DNA of 64,000 nt, from assembly GCF_027580225.2 (NCBI RefSeq), contig NC_073358.2, forward strand, positions 44,102,501 through 44,166,500, given 5' to 3'. Below are positions 1 to 11,052 of this stretch, piece by piece; within the stretch, counting starts at the first letter, position 1; every line of letters begins with the position of its first letter. The position numbers were made by a program, and so were the translations under genes. The DNA is from Misgurnus anguillicaudatus (lineage: Eukaryota > Chordata > Actinopteri > Cypriniformes > Cobitidae). The notes under the pieces are model-generated. The model did no database searches, had not been told where the DNA came from, and saw nothing but the letters and a program-made list of their open reading frames with translations.

Positions 1-61
1 TATGCACGTGTTGTGAATTAGTTGGAAATTTTTCATGAAAAGTTTAAATGTGCGTAAAAAT

Positions 62-1068
62 TAGGGCTGGACCAGAATATTCGAATATTCGTTCCGTGGG
101 TTCACATTCGATTTTCAATTTTGAGATTCGAATATATATATAAATATTTTTCAGCGTTAATGCAGAGCTTTTACCAAGCAGGAAGTGTGCTTCAGGCTCC
201 CACTCTATAGGTGGCGCAGAGAGACCAACATCCATAGCCAACAGCCAACAAACCCCACCAGTAGAAGAGATCGCCTCGAACGTAAAGCGCGCTTCCTGCT
301 TTGGCATTCACGCTAATAGTGTTGTAAATAACGTTCAGTTTCTCGCAAAAACTGATTGATTTGCTTCACAAGACGTCAATATGTCACACAGAGTTATGAT
401 GGATTACTGTTGTATTGGATATATATGCTTTAGCTCTTAAAGTGTGCGGATCTGTTGACTTGCATGACGGAGCACTGGGGTTTCTGCAAAATATCTTCTA
501 TGAAAAAAACATATTGGATGGTGTAAGGGTTATAAATAAACTTGATTTTGAAAGTATGCTACCGTTTTATTAGTTTGTTGAACTTAGTTTCATTTATTTT
601 CGTTGTTTTATTTAAATGGCCTAAGTTACCCTTTACGTTGTCAGTAATTACTGTGCTGCTAATTTCTGATACAGGAATGTTTGTTTGTTAGAAAAATGTT
701 AGGCTACCTTATTAAAAGTATTGCTCTTGTGTTTTGTTTCACTAATGCTGTTCTCGCAGGACGCGTGACTGGCACGCCGCTTCAGGCTTGCGGTGTTCTG
801 TAGTATTTTTAAAGTTTATTCATTTTAAACGTGTCACATGTCCATATTGCACAAAAAAAAGGCACTACACTCCCTTGGGTCGGCAGCAACACATCCGCCA
901 CATAATAAAACTGTAGACAGACAGACACAGACGCATACACACACAGAGAGATTCCTGCCTTTATTAAAGAGAAAAATATGTTCTGCCCCTCCTTCCGAAG
1001 CTTCGAATATTCGATTTGATTTCTACTAGAGCTTCGAAGCTCAAAAAATGGTATTCGGAACAGCCCTA
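62..1068. mobile_element. hAT-type non-autonomous element (MITE), ~1.0 kb, complete
   Basis: The ends are TAGGGCTG at 62 and CAGCCCTA at 1068, followed inward on both sides by sequence rich in TTCGAATATTCG. The element is bracketed by an exact 8-bp direct repeat, GTAAAAAT (54-61 and 1069-1076), the target duplication length expected of hAT transposases. The interior has no transposase; short ORFs inside it (for example minus strand 44-307) are not conserved-looking. It would have been moved in trans by a hAT transposase. Confidence 0.8.
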
Positions 1069-1076
1069 GTAAAAAT

Positions 1077-2255
1077 ATGTCATTTTGGCCTATATCTTAG
1101 AAAACAAGCAAAGCAGACATGAATCCCTTTAAAAACAACAAAACATAAATCTATTTCAACAACTGTACCCGGGTGCCCGTAAAAATCGAAGAGGTCTTTG
1201 ATCGTTTTCCTGGAAAGACTGCTTTTTCATTGGCTGCATTACAATCAAATGACACGGGATAACAGTCGCAGCGAGCCTCTCTAAGTCTCCGACTGTCTGT
1301 GTCATTTTTTGGAAGCGACACGAACCTCCGCTCATGTAAAACTTCTGTAGACAAGCCTTGGCTGGGACAAATTTTGGTTTTCGGCTCCAGTTGGAAACAC
1401 ACAAAGTACTGGCAACAAGCTGAGAGCAGTTAACGTCTGCCAACGTTTATTGAATAAGAAGCACTTAAGCATCAAGTTTATGCGAGATCAGAAATACTCC
1501 AGTCTGACACATGTGCACGCACACGCACCCACCAAATGTTTTCTCAGCAGACAACATCTGCATCCAATATGGACTCAATTTTCGTTTTATTACTGATGTG
1601 GAAAAATGTTTATAGCGTTTGGCTTGTAATTCACACGCTGTTCTTAACTTAAGCACTGGGTAGGCTGCCACAACAATCTACCATGAAAAGCAGATATTAA
1701 CATGTGTTCACATTGTGGGAAACACTCGATGCTGATCCTTTTGGTTTATTTGATCAGAAAAATAAACAAGAATTGGAGCAGAAAATCACGTAGACACAGT
1801 AGGAAATATCCCCGAATTTCCTTTCACTGGTTTCTTTGAAGTAAATATAGCAATATATGTAATATAACTTTTAAAACTTTTAAAGATCCTTTGATTCCAG
1901 ATGATCTAATCTGAAGGTGAATATGAATGTCTAGAAACCAAACCATCAAAATATTAAATTGTAAAGTATTAAAAGTACACTTGATAAACTTTGGGTATCT
2001 AGTACAGTTTCAAACAGGCAGGAATGCAATTTTCCCAAACTCATGGAAGTACATTGTATCACCCCAACAATTCCCATCTTCAAGTCTCACTCATCTCTCT
2101 CAATGGTAAAATAAACAGACAATATGAAAACCATTATTTCATGACTCGGTCAAAGTGACTGCGCCTTTACCAGCCACATACAGTAAATATGTAAAGACAC
2201 ACCATTATTTGGGTAAAGATGCAATAATAAGGCTGCCAACAAACTCAATGGGATG
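1077..2255. other. Non-coding stretch, no gene seen
   Basis: Unique-looking AT-rich DNA. Short ORFs here overlap each other in several frames and show no recognisable domain. No repeat family was recognised. Confidence 0.5.
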
Positions 2256-2405
2256 TACACTGTCAAAAAAGCTCAAAAAAAGATCCCTAACTGTCACTGG
2301 GTTGGTACTCTTTCAAAAAAAAAGTACACCGCTGCACCGAAAGAGGTACATATTGGTACCAAAGAGTGCATACTAGTAGGCCTACTTCAAAGATACATAT
2401 TAAAC
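2256..2405. mobile_element. GTACATATT-rich MITE, copy 1 (TACACTGTCA ends)
   Basis: Starts with TA then CACTGTCAAAAAA and carries the family's recurring GGTACATATT and AAAGAG motifs. Related copies lie near 13.8, 15.6, 21.0/21.7, 46.0 and 50.8 kb. The ends and TA target suggest a Tc1/mariner-type MITE. The right end is degraded. Confidence 0.5.
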
Positions 2406-2476
2406 GTTTTATTTTTTTTATTTTTTACGATTTCACCGCTTGAGTTCTCCAAATTGAGTCAAAGAACTCAGCTAAC

Positions 2477-2723
2477 TTAAAGGCGGGGGGTGCATGATTT
2501 TTGAAAAACACTTTGGAAAAGGAAGTCGGGCCGACTACCAAAACACACTTGTAGCCAATCACCAGTAAGGTGCGTGTCTACTAACCGACATCTTGCCTGG
2601 GTTGCGAATGTGTGGGGCGGGTCTATCAAAAGAAGGTCCAGATTCTATTGGGGTAGGGGCGTGTTTGTTTAGAAGATTTTAAATGTCAACATTGGCTTTC
2701 GGAGATCATGCACCCCACCTTCC
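2477..2723. mobile_element. TTAA-flanked MITE with GGTGCATGAT ends
   Basis: The left end TTAAAGGCGGGGGGTGCATG is mirrored by CATGCACCCCACCTTCC at the right. A left TTAA is present; the right one has decayed to TTCC. Non-coding. Confidence 0.6.
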
Positions 2724-2919
2724 AAACGGAGTCATTTTAAAGCAAACTCAACTTGATTACAAGTTACATCAACTCATCACTTGTCAAAATAGTAGAAATG
2801 ACTTGTAAAGTAAAGCTTAAAAATGTAAGTGCAAAAAGATTTTCTTTACCGTGCAAAATGAAAATTATGTTCTTGTTTACTCACCCTGATGTTATTTTAA
2901 ACCTGAATGCTGTTATTAT

Positions 2920-4335
2920 GATGTATGCTGCTAAACTAGGTGTTTCCAGCAATATAAAAATAGTCTCTGGTATCCCCAGAATGTGTCTGTAAAGGTTTAG
3001 CTCAAAATGAACCACAGATCTTTCATTATACGATGTTGAACGTGGCCATTTGTGGCTGCAATGAAAAATGCGCTGTTTTGTGTGTGTCTCTTTAAATGCA
3101 ATTAAAGCTTCTGATCCCCTCCTCGTATGCAAAGTAAGGGGTAGAGCGCTTGGGTGATTCTCACAAAACCATTGAAACACCACGGCACTAATGATTTTAG
3201 CTTTAACATGTGTAATATAGTAACATTAAAAAGCATCAGAATTAACACAATACTGTGTTCTACCTTGCACAATGTGTGATTTCAACATAAGAATTTATAA
3301 TTGTAAATTTTATCTCATTTTCTGCTGAAATTCTCATTACCGCAATGTGTCCGGCTGTGTTTGAACATGCGTTATGTTGTAATTTAATCAGATTAACACA
3401 AAAATATTAAGAAAAAAAATAAATGGATGTTTTGCTAGACTACTTTAGATGACAGAAAAATATTTACTGAATATTCATGTATAATAATAATGAAGAAAAT
3501 TTAGGAAAATGATGTGTCCATGCCTGATGTTCTCATCCTCCGCAACACTTTTTGAGAACTGTTTTAGCACACATACAGAATTTTAATAAAGTTTGATTTT
3601 AAGTGACCAAGCACATGGACCAGTTACTTCAAGATGGCTACCAGGTAAGATCATGTTTTTACAGTTAATTTGAAATATTGTCTTGTCAGAATGCTTACAC
3701 GACATTTTGATTATCATTACCGCAACAGATGCTTATTAAATGTTAATTTAATTTATAGAAGCATAATACTTTGATTTTAAATGCATGTGCAGAATCTCCA
3801 AATTATGTTCTTTCAGGTTTGTCATGTCATTTTGAAAATATGTCAGTGTTGATGTTTTCTGACTGTTGCGGTAATGAGATTTTTAAAATTATGTTACAAA
3901 AAGTGTTAAATGATAAGTAAAAGTTTTTAAATTAATGTTCCCATTTACTCCAGACTTTGTTTTTCAATGTCTGGTGGGGGAAAAGTAAATTTAAGCAATT
4001 TTTACATTTTCATGCTTGACATTTTTAAAACCAAGTTTTCGTGAGAATCACCCGCTTACACATGTGGACTACATCAAAACATGTGTCTCAGTCAAAAGGT
4101 TGAACTAAGCGCTCATAAGGCGGAGTCTGTGAGTGGTTATGGTTGGGGTGTGATCAATGTGACATCACATTGATAGGGGATCCCCAACAGCCTGTGTTGT
4201 GTGACTGTTGCGGTTTAAAGAAGAAATAGATGGATTTGTATAATAACAGGATTTCTTTGCACACACACTGGCGACTCATTTTCTGCTAGAAACACATTTA
4301 AAAGTGCATTTTTAGGTTAGGAGGGGCTTTAAAGA
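2920..4335. mobile_element. Old repeat interrupted by the element at 3152-4053
   Basis: The sequence on both sides of the inserted element (2920-3151 and 4054-4335) reads like halves of one repeat known to me from fish, with GTGTGTCTCTTTAAATGCAA on the left and GGAGGGGCTTTAAAG at the far right. Boundaries are approximate. Confidence 0.35.
3152..4053. mobile_element. DNA element with GGGTGATTCTCAC terminal inverted repeats, copy 1
   Basis: The left end GGGTGATTCTCACAAAA matches the inverted right end TTTTCGTGAGAATCACCC. Flanking GCTT on both sides gives a 4-bp duplication. Inside are repeated ACCGCAAC-type motifs in both orientations (about 3337, 3537, 3717 and 3866). A second copy is at 28834-29596. 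No transposase ORF; the superfamily is unresolved. Confidence 0.7.
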
Positions 4336-5094
4336 AGATTTTTTTTAGCAATACAAAGCGCAATAATAGTATCATAAAAGTAGTTCACAACTTGTGTGCC
4401 GTTTCCACATGTTTTTAAGCCATACAATAACTCTTCTTATGCAAAACAAAAAGTACTATTATAATGCAATGCAGTTTTCAAAATACATTATACATTGCAC
4501 GTATTCAAAGTGGCACATAATGGCTAAATATGACACATATGGGCTTTTGAAACACTAGACCAATCCAACAACATGTCATGTCCTTTTGTGTGCCATGGAA
4601 GAAAGTAAGTCATATGGATTTGGGAAAACATGACGGTCAGCATAACAAATTTCTGGGTGAACGATTCCATTGGCGTGGGAGGGCAAAAGTCCATTATTTT
4701 CATTTTCTTTCATAAATCTCTCAGTCAGCATCCATTCCAAAAGAAACACAAGCATCTTCAAATTCCACTTTTGGTTCAGATCCCTGCCTCCGCACTAAAA
4801 CCAGGTACGAGTAGTACCGCGAAGAAAACGTGCACCAGATGTAACGTCTGACATCCAGAGAAAATACATTTTCTCAGAGAAAGGAACATTGAAAACAGCC
4901 TTAATAGAAATTAGATCGAAAACCATTTCCATGCTTTAGCAGCAAAGACAGAGGTTATGGTGCCATTAGGAGAAAGAAGGCACAAATGCATAAAAAAACA
5001 GACAGTGAATTGAAGAAACGCGAACAGGCGTGAGATGGAAAAGAGTGAGATACAGGGAATGAGTCACGCCGGACAGAAGAAAATGGCATCTCCA
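4336..5094. other. Non-coding stretch, no gene seen
   Basis: No domain-bearing ORF and no repeat family recognised. The short ORFs at 4576-4851 overlap on opposite strands. Confidence 0.45.
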
Positions 5095-5480
5095 TATCAA
5101 AGTGCATGTCGAATGTGTCACTTATAATTTCACGCCGCCCGCGGGGAAGAGAATTAAACCCGTCTGCGCCAGTGTGATCTCATTCGCCCGCCGTTCCGAC
5201 TGAACGTCGAATCCCAGGCTGATGGCGGAATATTGCAGACAAATTGGTTTTAAATGAAAGCTAGCGCTCTAACCGGCGTTCGGCCTCCCTCTCCTCAGCC
5301 CTTCCCCAGGTGCACTTAATCTAATTTCATTAAAGAGATGAGGAGCGATGATTGCTTGTGTCGAAACATTAAGCCGCTCCATCTTCACCTCCATAAAAAA
5401 ACTATTAGAGGCCTGTCAGCAAGCCGGTGGGTGGCCTGTTTATGACTGAATATAAGAAAAGGAGGATGAGATGAGAGTCA
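5095..5480. promoter_or_regulatory. Candidate conserved non-coding element (intronic enhancer-like)
   Basis: Repeat-free block with compositional complexity unlike its surroundings and clustered homeodomain-like cores (CTAATTTCATTAAAG near 5320, TTTAAATGAAAG near 5250). It has no coding potential. Inference only: conservation cannot be tested here. Confidence 0.28.
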
Positions 5481-6001
5481 GAAAAGAAAGATGAGAGTGG
5501 TCCAGGGGTAGAAGGTACATTACAGATCATTACTTCCCTCAGATGTTTCAAACGAAGGAGAGAAATGGCGCTACAGAAGAGAGGCAGGGTAAGTATTTAT
5601 CACGACTCGGAGACATTGATGTATGGTGGGCATGGGTGCAGCAGCTCTGATATGATGTGTGGCGTATCGTGGAGGTGGATACCACCTGACAGAGCACTGC
5701 CGGTACGCTTTCACAGAAGTAAAGAGCGTGTAATATGACATTCAGTTTAAGATAAGGCTTCGAGAAATTAATATGTCAATCAATTGCCCAGAGAATTCTC
5801 CAGTGAGAGAAAATATTTCAAATCTAGCACTGAAAGTGTTGCACAGGTAGGAAAGGTAGTGGAAGAAAAACAAATAGTGGGTCAACCTGATTTTGTCAAC
5901 ACAATCTCATGAGAATTCATATATATTTTACAAGATGGCTAATTTGTATGATCAAAATTTTTAAATTTTTTGTACGATCTGCTTTCGCGATCTTTAATCG
6001 T
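5481..6001. other. Non-coding stretch with a small repeat fragment
   Basis: No gene seen. About 5925-5995 looks like a degraded fragment of a fish repeat rich in GCTAATTTGTA/GTACGAT; a related fragment is near 28.65-28.83 kb. Confidence 0.4.
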
Positions 6002-7240
6002 GATTAAAGAGATAGTTCACCCAAAAATTAAAATAATGTCATTATTGACTCACCCTCATGTCGTTCCAAACTCGTAAGATCTCCGTTCATCTTCGGAACA
6101 CAGTTTAAGATGTTTTATATTTAGTCTGAGAGCTTGTTGACCCTTCCTTGAAAATCCATATACAGTACACTGTCCACGTCCAGAAAGGCAACAAAAACAT
6201 CATCAAACCAGTCCATGCGACATCAGCGGGTCAGCCAGAACGCGCTGAAGCATCGAAAACACATTTTGGTCCAAAAATAACAAAAATTACGATTTTAATC
6301 AGCATTGTCTTCTCTTTCGCGTCTAAAGTCACGTGACTGCAGTGACGCGGATGACGTGTTATTCTCAGACATGTTTGCAAAGATTTTTTCTTCAAACTTA
6401 CAGCGTGCGTCTCCCTCAGACTGTAAACGAAGCCCGGGCACACAAAAAAACAGCTTAGGGGGGGCACCAGATAACACGTGCTTGTTGACCCATCTTTGAA
6501 AATCTACGTACAGTATACTGTCCATGTCCAGAAAGGTAATAAAAACATCATCAAAGTAGTCCATGTGACATCAGAGGGTCAGTTAGAATGTGCTGAAGCA
6601 TCGAAAACACATTTTGGTCCAAAAATAACAAAAACCACGACTCCACTCAGCATTGTCCTCCCTTTCGCGTCTGCTGCGAAGCGCATGCGCGAGACCAAAG
6701 TCACGTGACTGCAGTGACGCGGATGATGTGTTATCCTCAGACATGTTTGCGAAGTTTTTGTTTTTTTTCAAACTTACTGTGCATCTCCCTCAGACTGTAA
6801 ACAAAGCCCGGGACGCACAAAAAAACAGCTGGGACGCACCAGATAACACGTCAGCCGCGTCGCTGCAGTCACGTGACTTTAGTCTGCAGCCATGTTACGG
6901 CAGCAAAGTCCCTGATTATTTCGCCAGAATGAAAAAAATTATGGCTTTATTCAGCATTGTCTTCTCTTTCGCGTCTGTTGTGAAGCGTATGCGTGAGACT
7001 AAAGTCACGTGACTACAGTGATGCGGATGATGTGTTATTCTCAGACATGTTTGTGAAGTTATTTTTTCTTAATCTTGCGTGCGTCTCCCTCTGACTGTTA
7101 ACAAAGCCCTGGCTCACAAAAAAAAAAACAGCTGGGGCGCACCAGATAACACATCAGCCACGTCCATGCAGTCACGTGACTTTAGTCTGCAGCCATGTTA
7201 CGGCAGCAAAGTCCTTGATTATTTTGCCAGAATGAGAGTA
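6002..7240. mobile_element. Tandemly amplified chimeric MITE (three units)
   Basis: Begins with a foldback-MITE end (TTAAAGAGATAGTTCACCC) and continues into a repeated block. The core CAGCATTGTC(T/C)TC...TTTCGCGTCT followed by CACGTGACT occurs at about 6300, 6648 and 6953. Each repeat then carries CTCAGACATGTTTG and CACCAGATAACAC. Units 2 and 3 also end in GCAGCCATGTTACGGCAGCA, which belongs to a different MITE family (that of 17452-18057). ORFs of 60-119 aa are by-products of the repeat. Confidence 0.6.
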
Positions 7241-7536
7241 TAGTTCCTAGCCTGGAAAATCTGCCTAGAAAATCACAACTTTTAATTTTCCGGCAGTCTT
7301 AGCACGATGTAAGAGACAAGTTTTAAATAGGATAAATATCAAAGCTCTTTAGTTATTTTTTAGTGCGATGCTAATGGTCTAATCAGATTCAATGGATTGT
7401 GCTAAGCTATGCTAAAAGTGGTACCGCCAGACCCAGAGATCAGCTGAATGGATTCCAAAACTGTCAAAATCAAATGTTTAACTCTAGTGGAGCTGGAAAA
7501 TGAGCATATTTTCAAAAAAGTGGAGTGTCTCTTTAA
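7241..7536. mobile_element. GGGACACTCCAC foldback MITE, copy 1 (right arm)
   Basis: The right arm ends AAGTGGAGTGTCTCTTTAA and contains GCTAATGGTCTAATCAGATT and GCTAAAAGTGGTACCGCC, shared with copies at 13.4, 17.5, 27.0 and 33.3 kb. Its left arm is replaced by the chimeric array upstream. Confidence 0.7.
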
Positions 7537-8380
7537 TATAACCACCCAAATATCAGTATCGGCAGATATCAGTTTGAATAATCGGCTATCGGTGGAAAAA
7601 TTTAATATCTGTGCGTCTCTAATTAGAAGCCAATCTCTCGCATTAAAAATACAACCAAGCAAAAGCCACTAAGGTGGTTTGCCAGTGCATTGAAATGCAC
7701 CACTTGCATGATGTTTCCTTGTGGAATTATGAAGATTTTTTTACACAGCAATGGCCTGTCAAAATGGGGCCAGTCCAAAGATAAAAGCCAAGCATGTGGT
7801 GCTTATACTTGCATTCCAGTGTCAGACCATAATAACATGATATCTGACAGGGCAAAAGGCTTGAATTGATATGGTGACAGGAATGGTTAAGGTGTCAATA
7901 AAGACAGTGACGCTCGTATGCTGTAAAGCCCTTCGGTTAGAGAGGAAAAATGTCTGTGTTTACCTGAAGTGGCTGAATTGGTGGGGTGTGCCATGTAGCA
8001 CGCTGTCAGACTGATGTGATAGGAAGAGAAATGAAATAACAGAAATCCTTTTAAGCTGCTTCATGAAACAGACAGATTTCAATGGTCACCTGTCAGGACA
8101 AGAACACTACCCGACAGCTCTGTCTTTGAGTCATGTGACTGTCGGCTAAATCTCATGTATGCAATGCGTTCACCAAATATTAGACACATTTTGTTATAAT
8201 GCTACACACGAAATATGAAGCATTGTCTTGTTTTCATTTAAAATTATACAAACATGGTTCAGCTTGTTTATTGTCATATATTACAATAGAATTTTAATTT
8301 GGTCCATCCTCCTCGAGAAAAAAGGTAGACAAGGATATGAGAAAATAAAATAAAATATAAATCAATATACAATAAAGCTC
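7537..8380. other. Non-coding stretch, no gene seen
   Basis: Unique-looking AT-rich sequence. No ORF with a recognisable domain and no repeat family recognised. Confidence 0.5.
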
Positions 8381-8562
8381 CTGTGCACCTGTATAGCTCA
8401 TTGTGATCACAAAGATCAATGTGCTAGCAGCGCAAAAGGTCATGGGTTCAAACCCATAAAACACACATAGTGATAAAAAATGTATACCTTGTAATGCACT
8501 GTAAGTTGCTAAAAAAACGGACACCAAATCGATAAAAGCGTCTGCCAAATGCATAATGTAAA
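8381..8562 (+). mobile_element. tRNA-derived SINE (cyprinid type), copy 1
   Basis: The 5' head has an A-box-like TAGCTCA (8394-8400) and a clear B-box GGGTTCAAACCC (8444-8455). The 3' part GTCTGCCAAATGCATAATGT is the tail seen in the other copies. It is a SINE rather than a tRNA gene: the acceptor stem does not fold and a non-tRNA body follows. Copies at 38.3, 45.0, 57.7 and 60.6 kb. Confidence 0.75.
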
Positions 8563-9043
8563 GACAGGGGAAAAAATGATAAACAATACACAAAGTCAAT
8601 ATTCAGTATGAATAAGCAACAACTGTAGTGTACGCAAAATTTACATTAGATTGTCACTGCATCAAAATAACATTGAATACAAAAATATATAGTTTTAAGA
8701 GAACTCCAACATCAATTTTGAGATTTATGCTTTACACAAGAAAGACCAGTATGGTAAAATATTTTTCGCTTTGAATTAAGTTTAAATTTTCCACCCCATT
8801 GGCACATAGCTTGTTTTTCTTACCGTTCTACAGTATATAAAATTCACAAAATCTGTTTTTGCTTTATTGGTAACATGATGTAATATCTTTTGTTATTTTC
8901 TTTCTCAAGTAAATGAATCACCACATACATTTCTGAAACGCATGAAAAACTTGATTCTTGATCCTTTTATGACTCACAAGTCACAGATTTACAGCCACAT
9001 CTAACTAATAATTGTCATATTAAATTGTTAACAGATTCACAGA
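8563..9043. other. Non-coding stretch, no gene seen
   Basis: AT-rich sequence without recognised genes or repeats. Confidence 0.45.
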
Positions 9044-9841
9044 TTTGACCCTGGACCACAAAACCAGTCATACAGTAAGTAGCACTGATATATTTGTAGC
9101 AATAGCCAACAATACATTGTATGGTTCATAATTATAGATTTGTCTTTTATGTCAAAAATCATTAGCATATTAAAGGAAAACACCACCGTGTTTTCAATAT
9201 TTTACTATGTTCTTACCTCAACTTAGATGAATTAATACATACCTATCTTTTTTCGATGCATGCACTTTTAATCTTTGTACAGCGCTTTTTGAATGTGTTA
9301 GCATTTAGCCTAGCCCCATTCATTCCTATGGCTCCAAACAAAAGTTTTATTTTGTGCCACCATATTTACTCGTGTAACTACTCATGTAACAGTCTTTAAA
9401 TAGGGAAAAGATGGAAGTGTTTGGTGGCTTCTAAATTCATCCCTATTTGGAGCCATAAGAATGAATGGGGCTAGGCTAAATGCTAACACGTTCACGAGGC
9501 GCTGTACAAAGTATTAAAAGTGCACGCATTGAAAAAGTAAAAGATCATGTTTCATAAAGGTATTTTATAAATTGCCTACCGTAAATATATCAAAACTTTT
9601 ATGTTTGTAAGTGGATGCAGTTGCTAAGGACTTCATTTGAACAACTTTAAAGACGATTTTCTCGATATTTAAATTTTTTTTGCATCCTCAGATTCCAGAA
9701 TTTGCAAATAGTTGTATCTCTGCCAAATATTGTCCTATCCTATCAAACCATACATTAATGGAAAGCTTATTTATTCAACTTGATGATGTATAAATAAAAA
9801 AAAATCGACCCTTATGACTGGTTTTGTGGTCCAGGGTCACA
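9044..9841. mobile_element. MITE with TGACCCTGGACCACAAAACC ends, interrupted
   Basis: The left end GACCCTGGACCACAAAACCA is matched in inverted orientation by TGGTTTTGTGGTCCAGGGTC at 9821-9839. The element is split by another MITE at 9169-9537. A 5'-truncated relative lies at 57800-58103. Very common fish repeat type; superfamily unassigned. Confidence 0.75.
9169..9537. mobile_element. GGAAAACACCACCG foldback MITE, copy 1, nested
   Basis: Starts at TTAAAGGAAAACACC and has long inverted arms around GCATTTAGCCTAGCCCCATT / AATGGGGCTAGGCTAAATGC. The last ~60 bp of the right arm are missing compared with the complete copy at 62837-63279. It lies inside the MITE at 9044-9841 and is therefore younger. 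Confidence 0.75.
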
Positions 9842-10765
9842 AATGAGAAGTTCTGTAAATAGGTGTTGTTATATATATATAAATATTGTGGTATTATTAA
9901 CAAATGACTTATCGGTGAGCTTCATTATTTTTTTAAAATTTGTGTGTGCTCATAATCTGTAATCGAAAATGCAAATCTCCTCCCCTCCTCAAAACGATCT
10001 CTCTTCACTTCCGGTCATGGCATGGTATGGCAGGTGGGCGGGGTCCGGGAGAAGATTGCAGCGATTAGCAATTAGCAACACGACCCAACTTCAAACGATC
10101 CAATCAGATCTCGATGGACAAATTCAAAACCAGCCCTGCCTTATTTCATTTCAAAAGCCGTTTCATTCGGATATACGTCACCACGAGGAAAATAAGGCAA
10201 TCGCTACTTCCGTTTCATGGTGACTTTAATTTAAACGATAATCATAAATGATGCTACATTTGCCACAATATTGATTAAGCATAAAAGCAGTAATAAGTAT
10301 TTCATTAAAAAATCTTGCTACAAAAACAGTAAAATGATGCAACGGGACTTCTGAATCAGACTTGCCAACAGGTTTGGATATTACACCGGAACAAACTTAT
10401 CAACAGCCAATCTTGCATTCTTTCTGTCCATCAGGCATACGAGAAATGATTGTTTCAAAACAGCCAGGGGAATGAAAATATCATACACTACATGAATACA
10501 AATATAAGACGCACACAACTTCGAAACATTTCGTCACACCAGTCTATGTAATTTCTGGGGTAGATCTAACCAAATTCCCTTCAGGAAAGTCGTGCCACTA
10601 GGCAGCCATGTATGCAATGCCTCCTGGGAGTTATTTCAGTCATGCAAGACTAAAGTCCTATCTACAGACAGATATCTCTAAAGTCACAAGCTTAAATCAC
10701 AATGAAACAACATATTACTGACATACAATTAAACCTGACATCAACTGTGTGATAACTTTTGTTTC
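9842..10765. other. Non-coding stretch, probable old repeat at 9960-10230
   Basis: No gene seen. About 9960-10230 (GC-richer, with GTGGGCGGGGTCCGG) resembles dispersed fish repeat material, but I could not define its ends. The 84-aa ORF within it has no recognisable domain. Confidence 0.35.
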
Positions 10766-11052
10766 TTAAAGGGATAGTTCACCCAAAAATTACAATTCTG
10801 TCATCATTGACTCATCCTCATGTTATCCTAAACCTGCACGAGGTTCTTTCCACTGTTTAACACAAATAAAGATATTGTATTTTGATAAATGATGTTAACC
10901 AAACAGTTACCACTCACTTCCTTAGTTGGAAATACAAATACAATGGAAGTCAAAGGGTACTGTGTACTTACCATAATTTGTCAAAATATCTTATTTTTTA
11001 TTTGAACTCATACAGGTTTAGGACAACATAAGGGTAAGTAAATGATGACAAA
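10766..11052. mobile_element. Angel-like foldback MITE, copy 1
   Basis: Starts TTAAAGGGATAGTTCACCC and has inverted arms (GTCATCATTGACTCATCCTC on the left, GGTAAGTAAATGATGAC on the right). Right terminal bases are lost. It resembles the Angel-type foldback elements described from zebrafish; the name is from memory. Confidence 0.75.

Noticed and set aside
44..307. 87-aa minus-strand ORF
   Set aside because: It runs across the left end and target duplication of the hAT MITE, so it cannot be an ancestral gene.
6653..7012. 119-aa plus-strand ORF
   Set aside because: Generated by the tandem chimeric MITE; the same peptide words recur in ORFs from each repeat unit.
8394..8460. tRNA gene
   Set aside because: A- and B-boxes belong to a SINE head; no cloverleaf closes and the SINE body follows. 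The same applies to the copies at 45.1, 57.7 and 60.6-60.8 kb.
9169..9537. Apparent inversion of the centre of the GGAAAACACC MITE relative to the copy at 62837
   Set aside because: Because the arms are inverted repeats, insertion of the whole element in the opposite direction gives the same picture; no internal inversion is needed.
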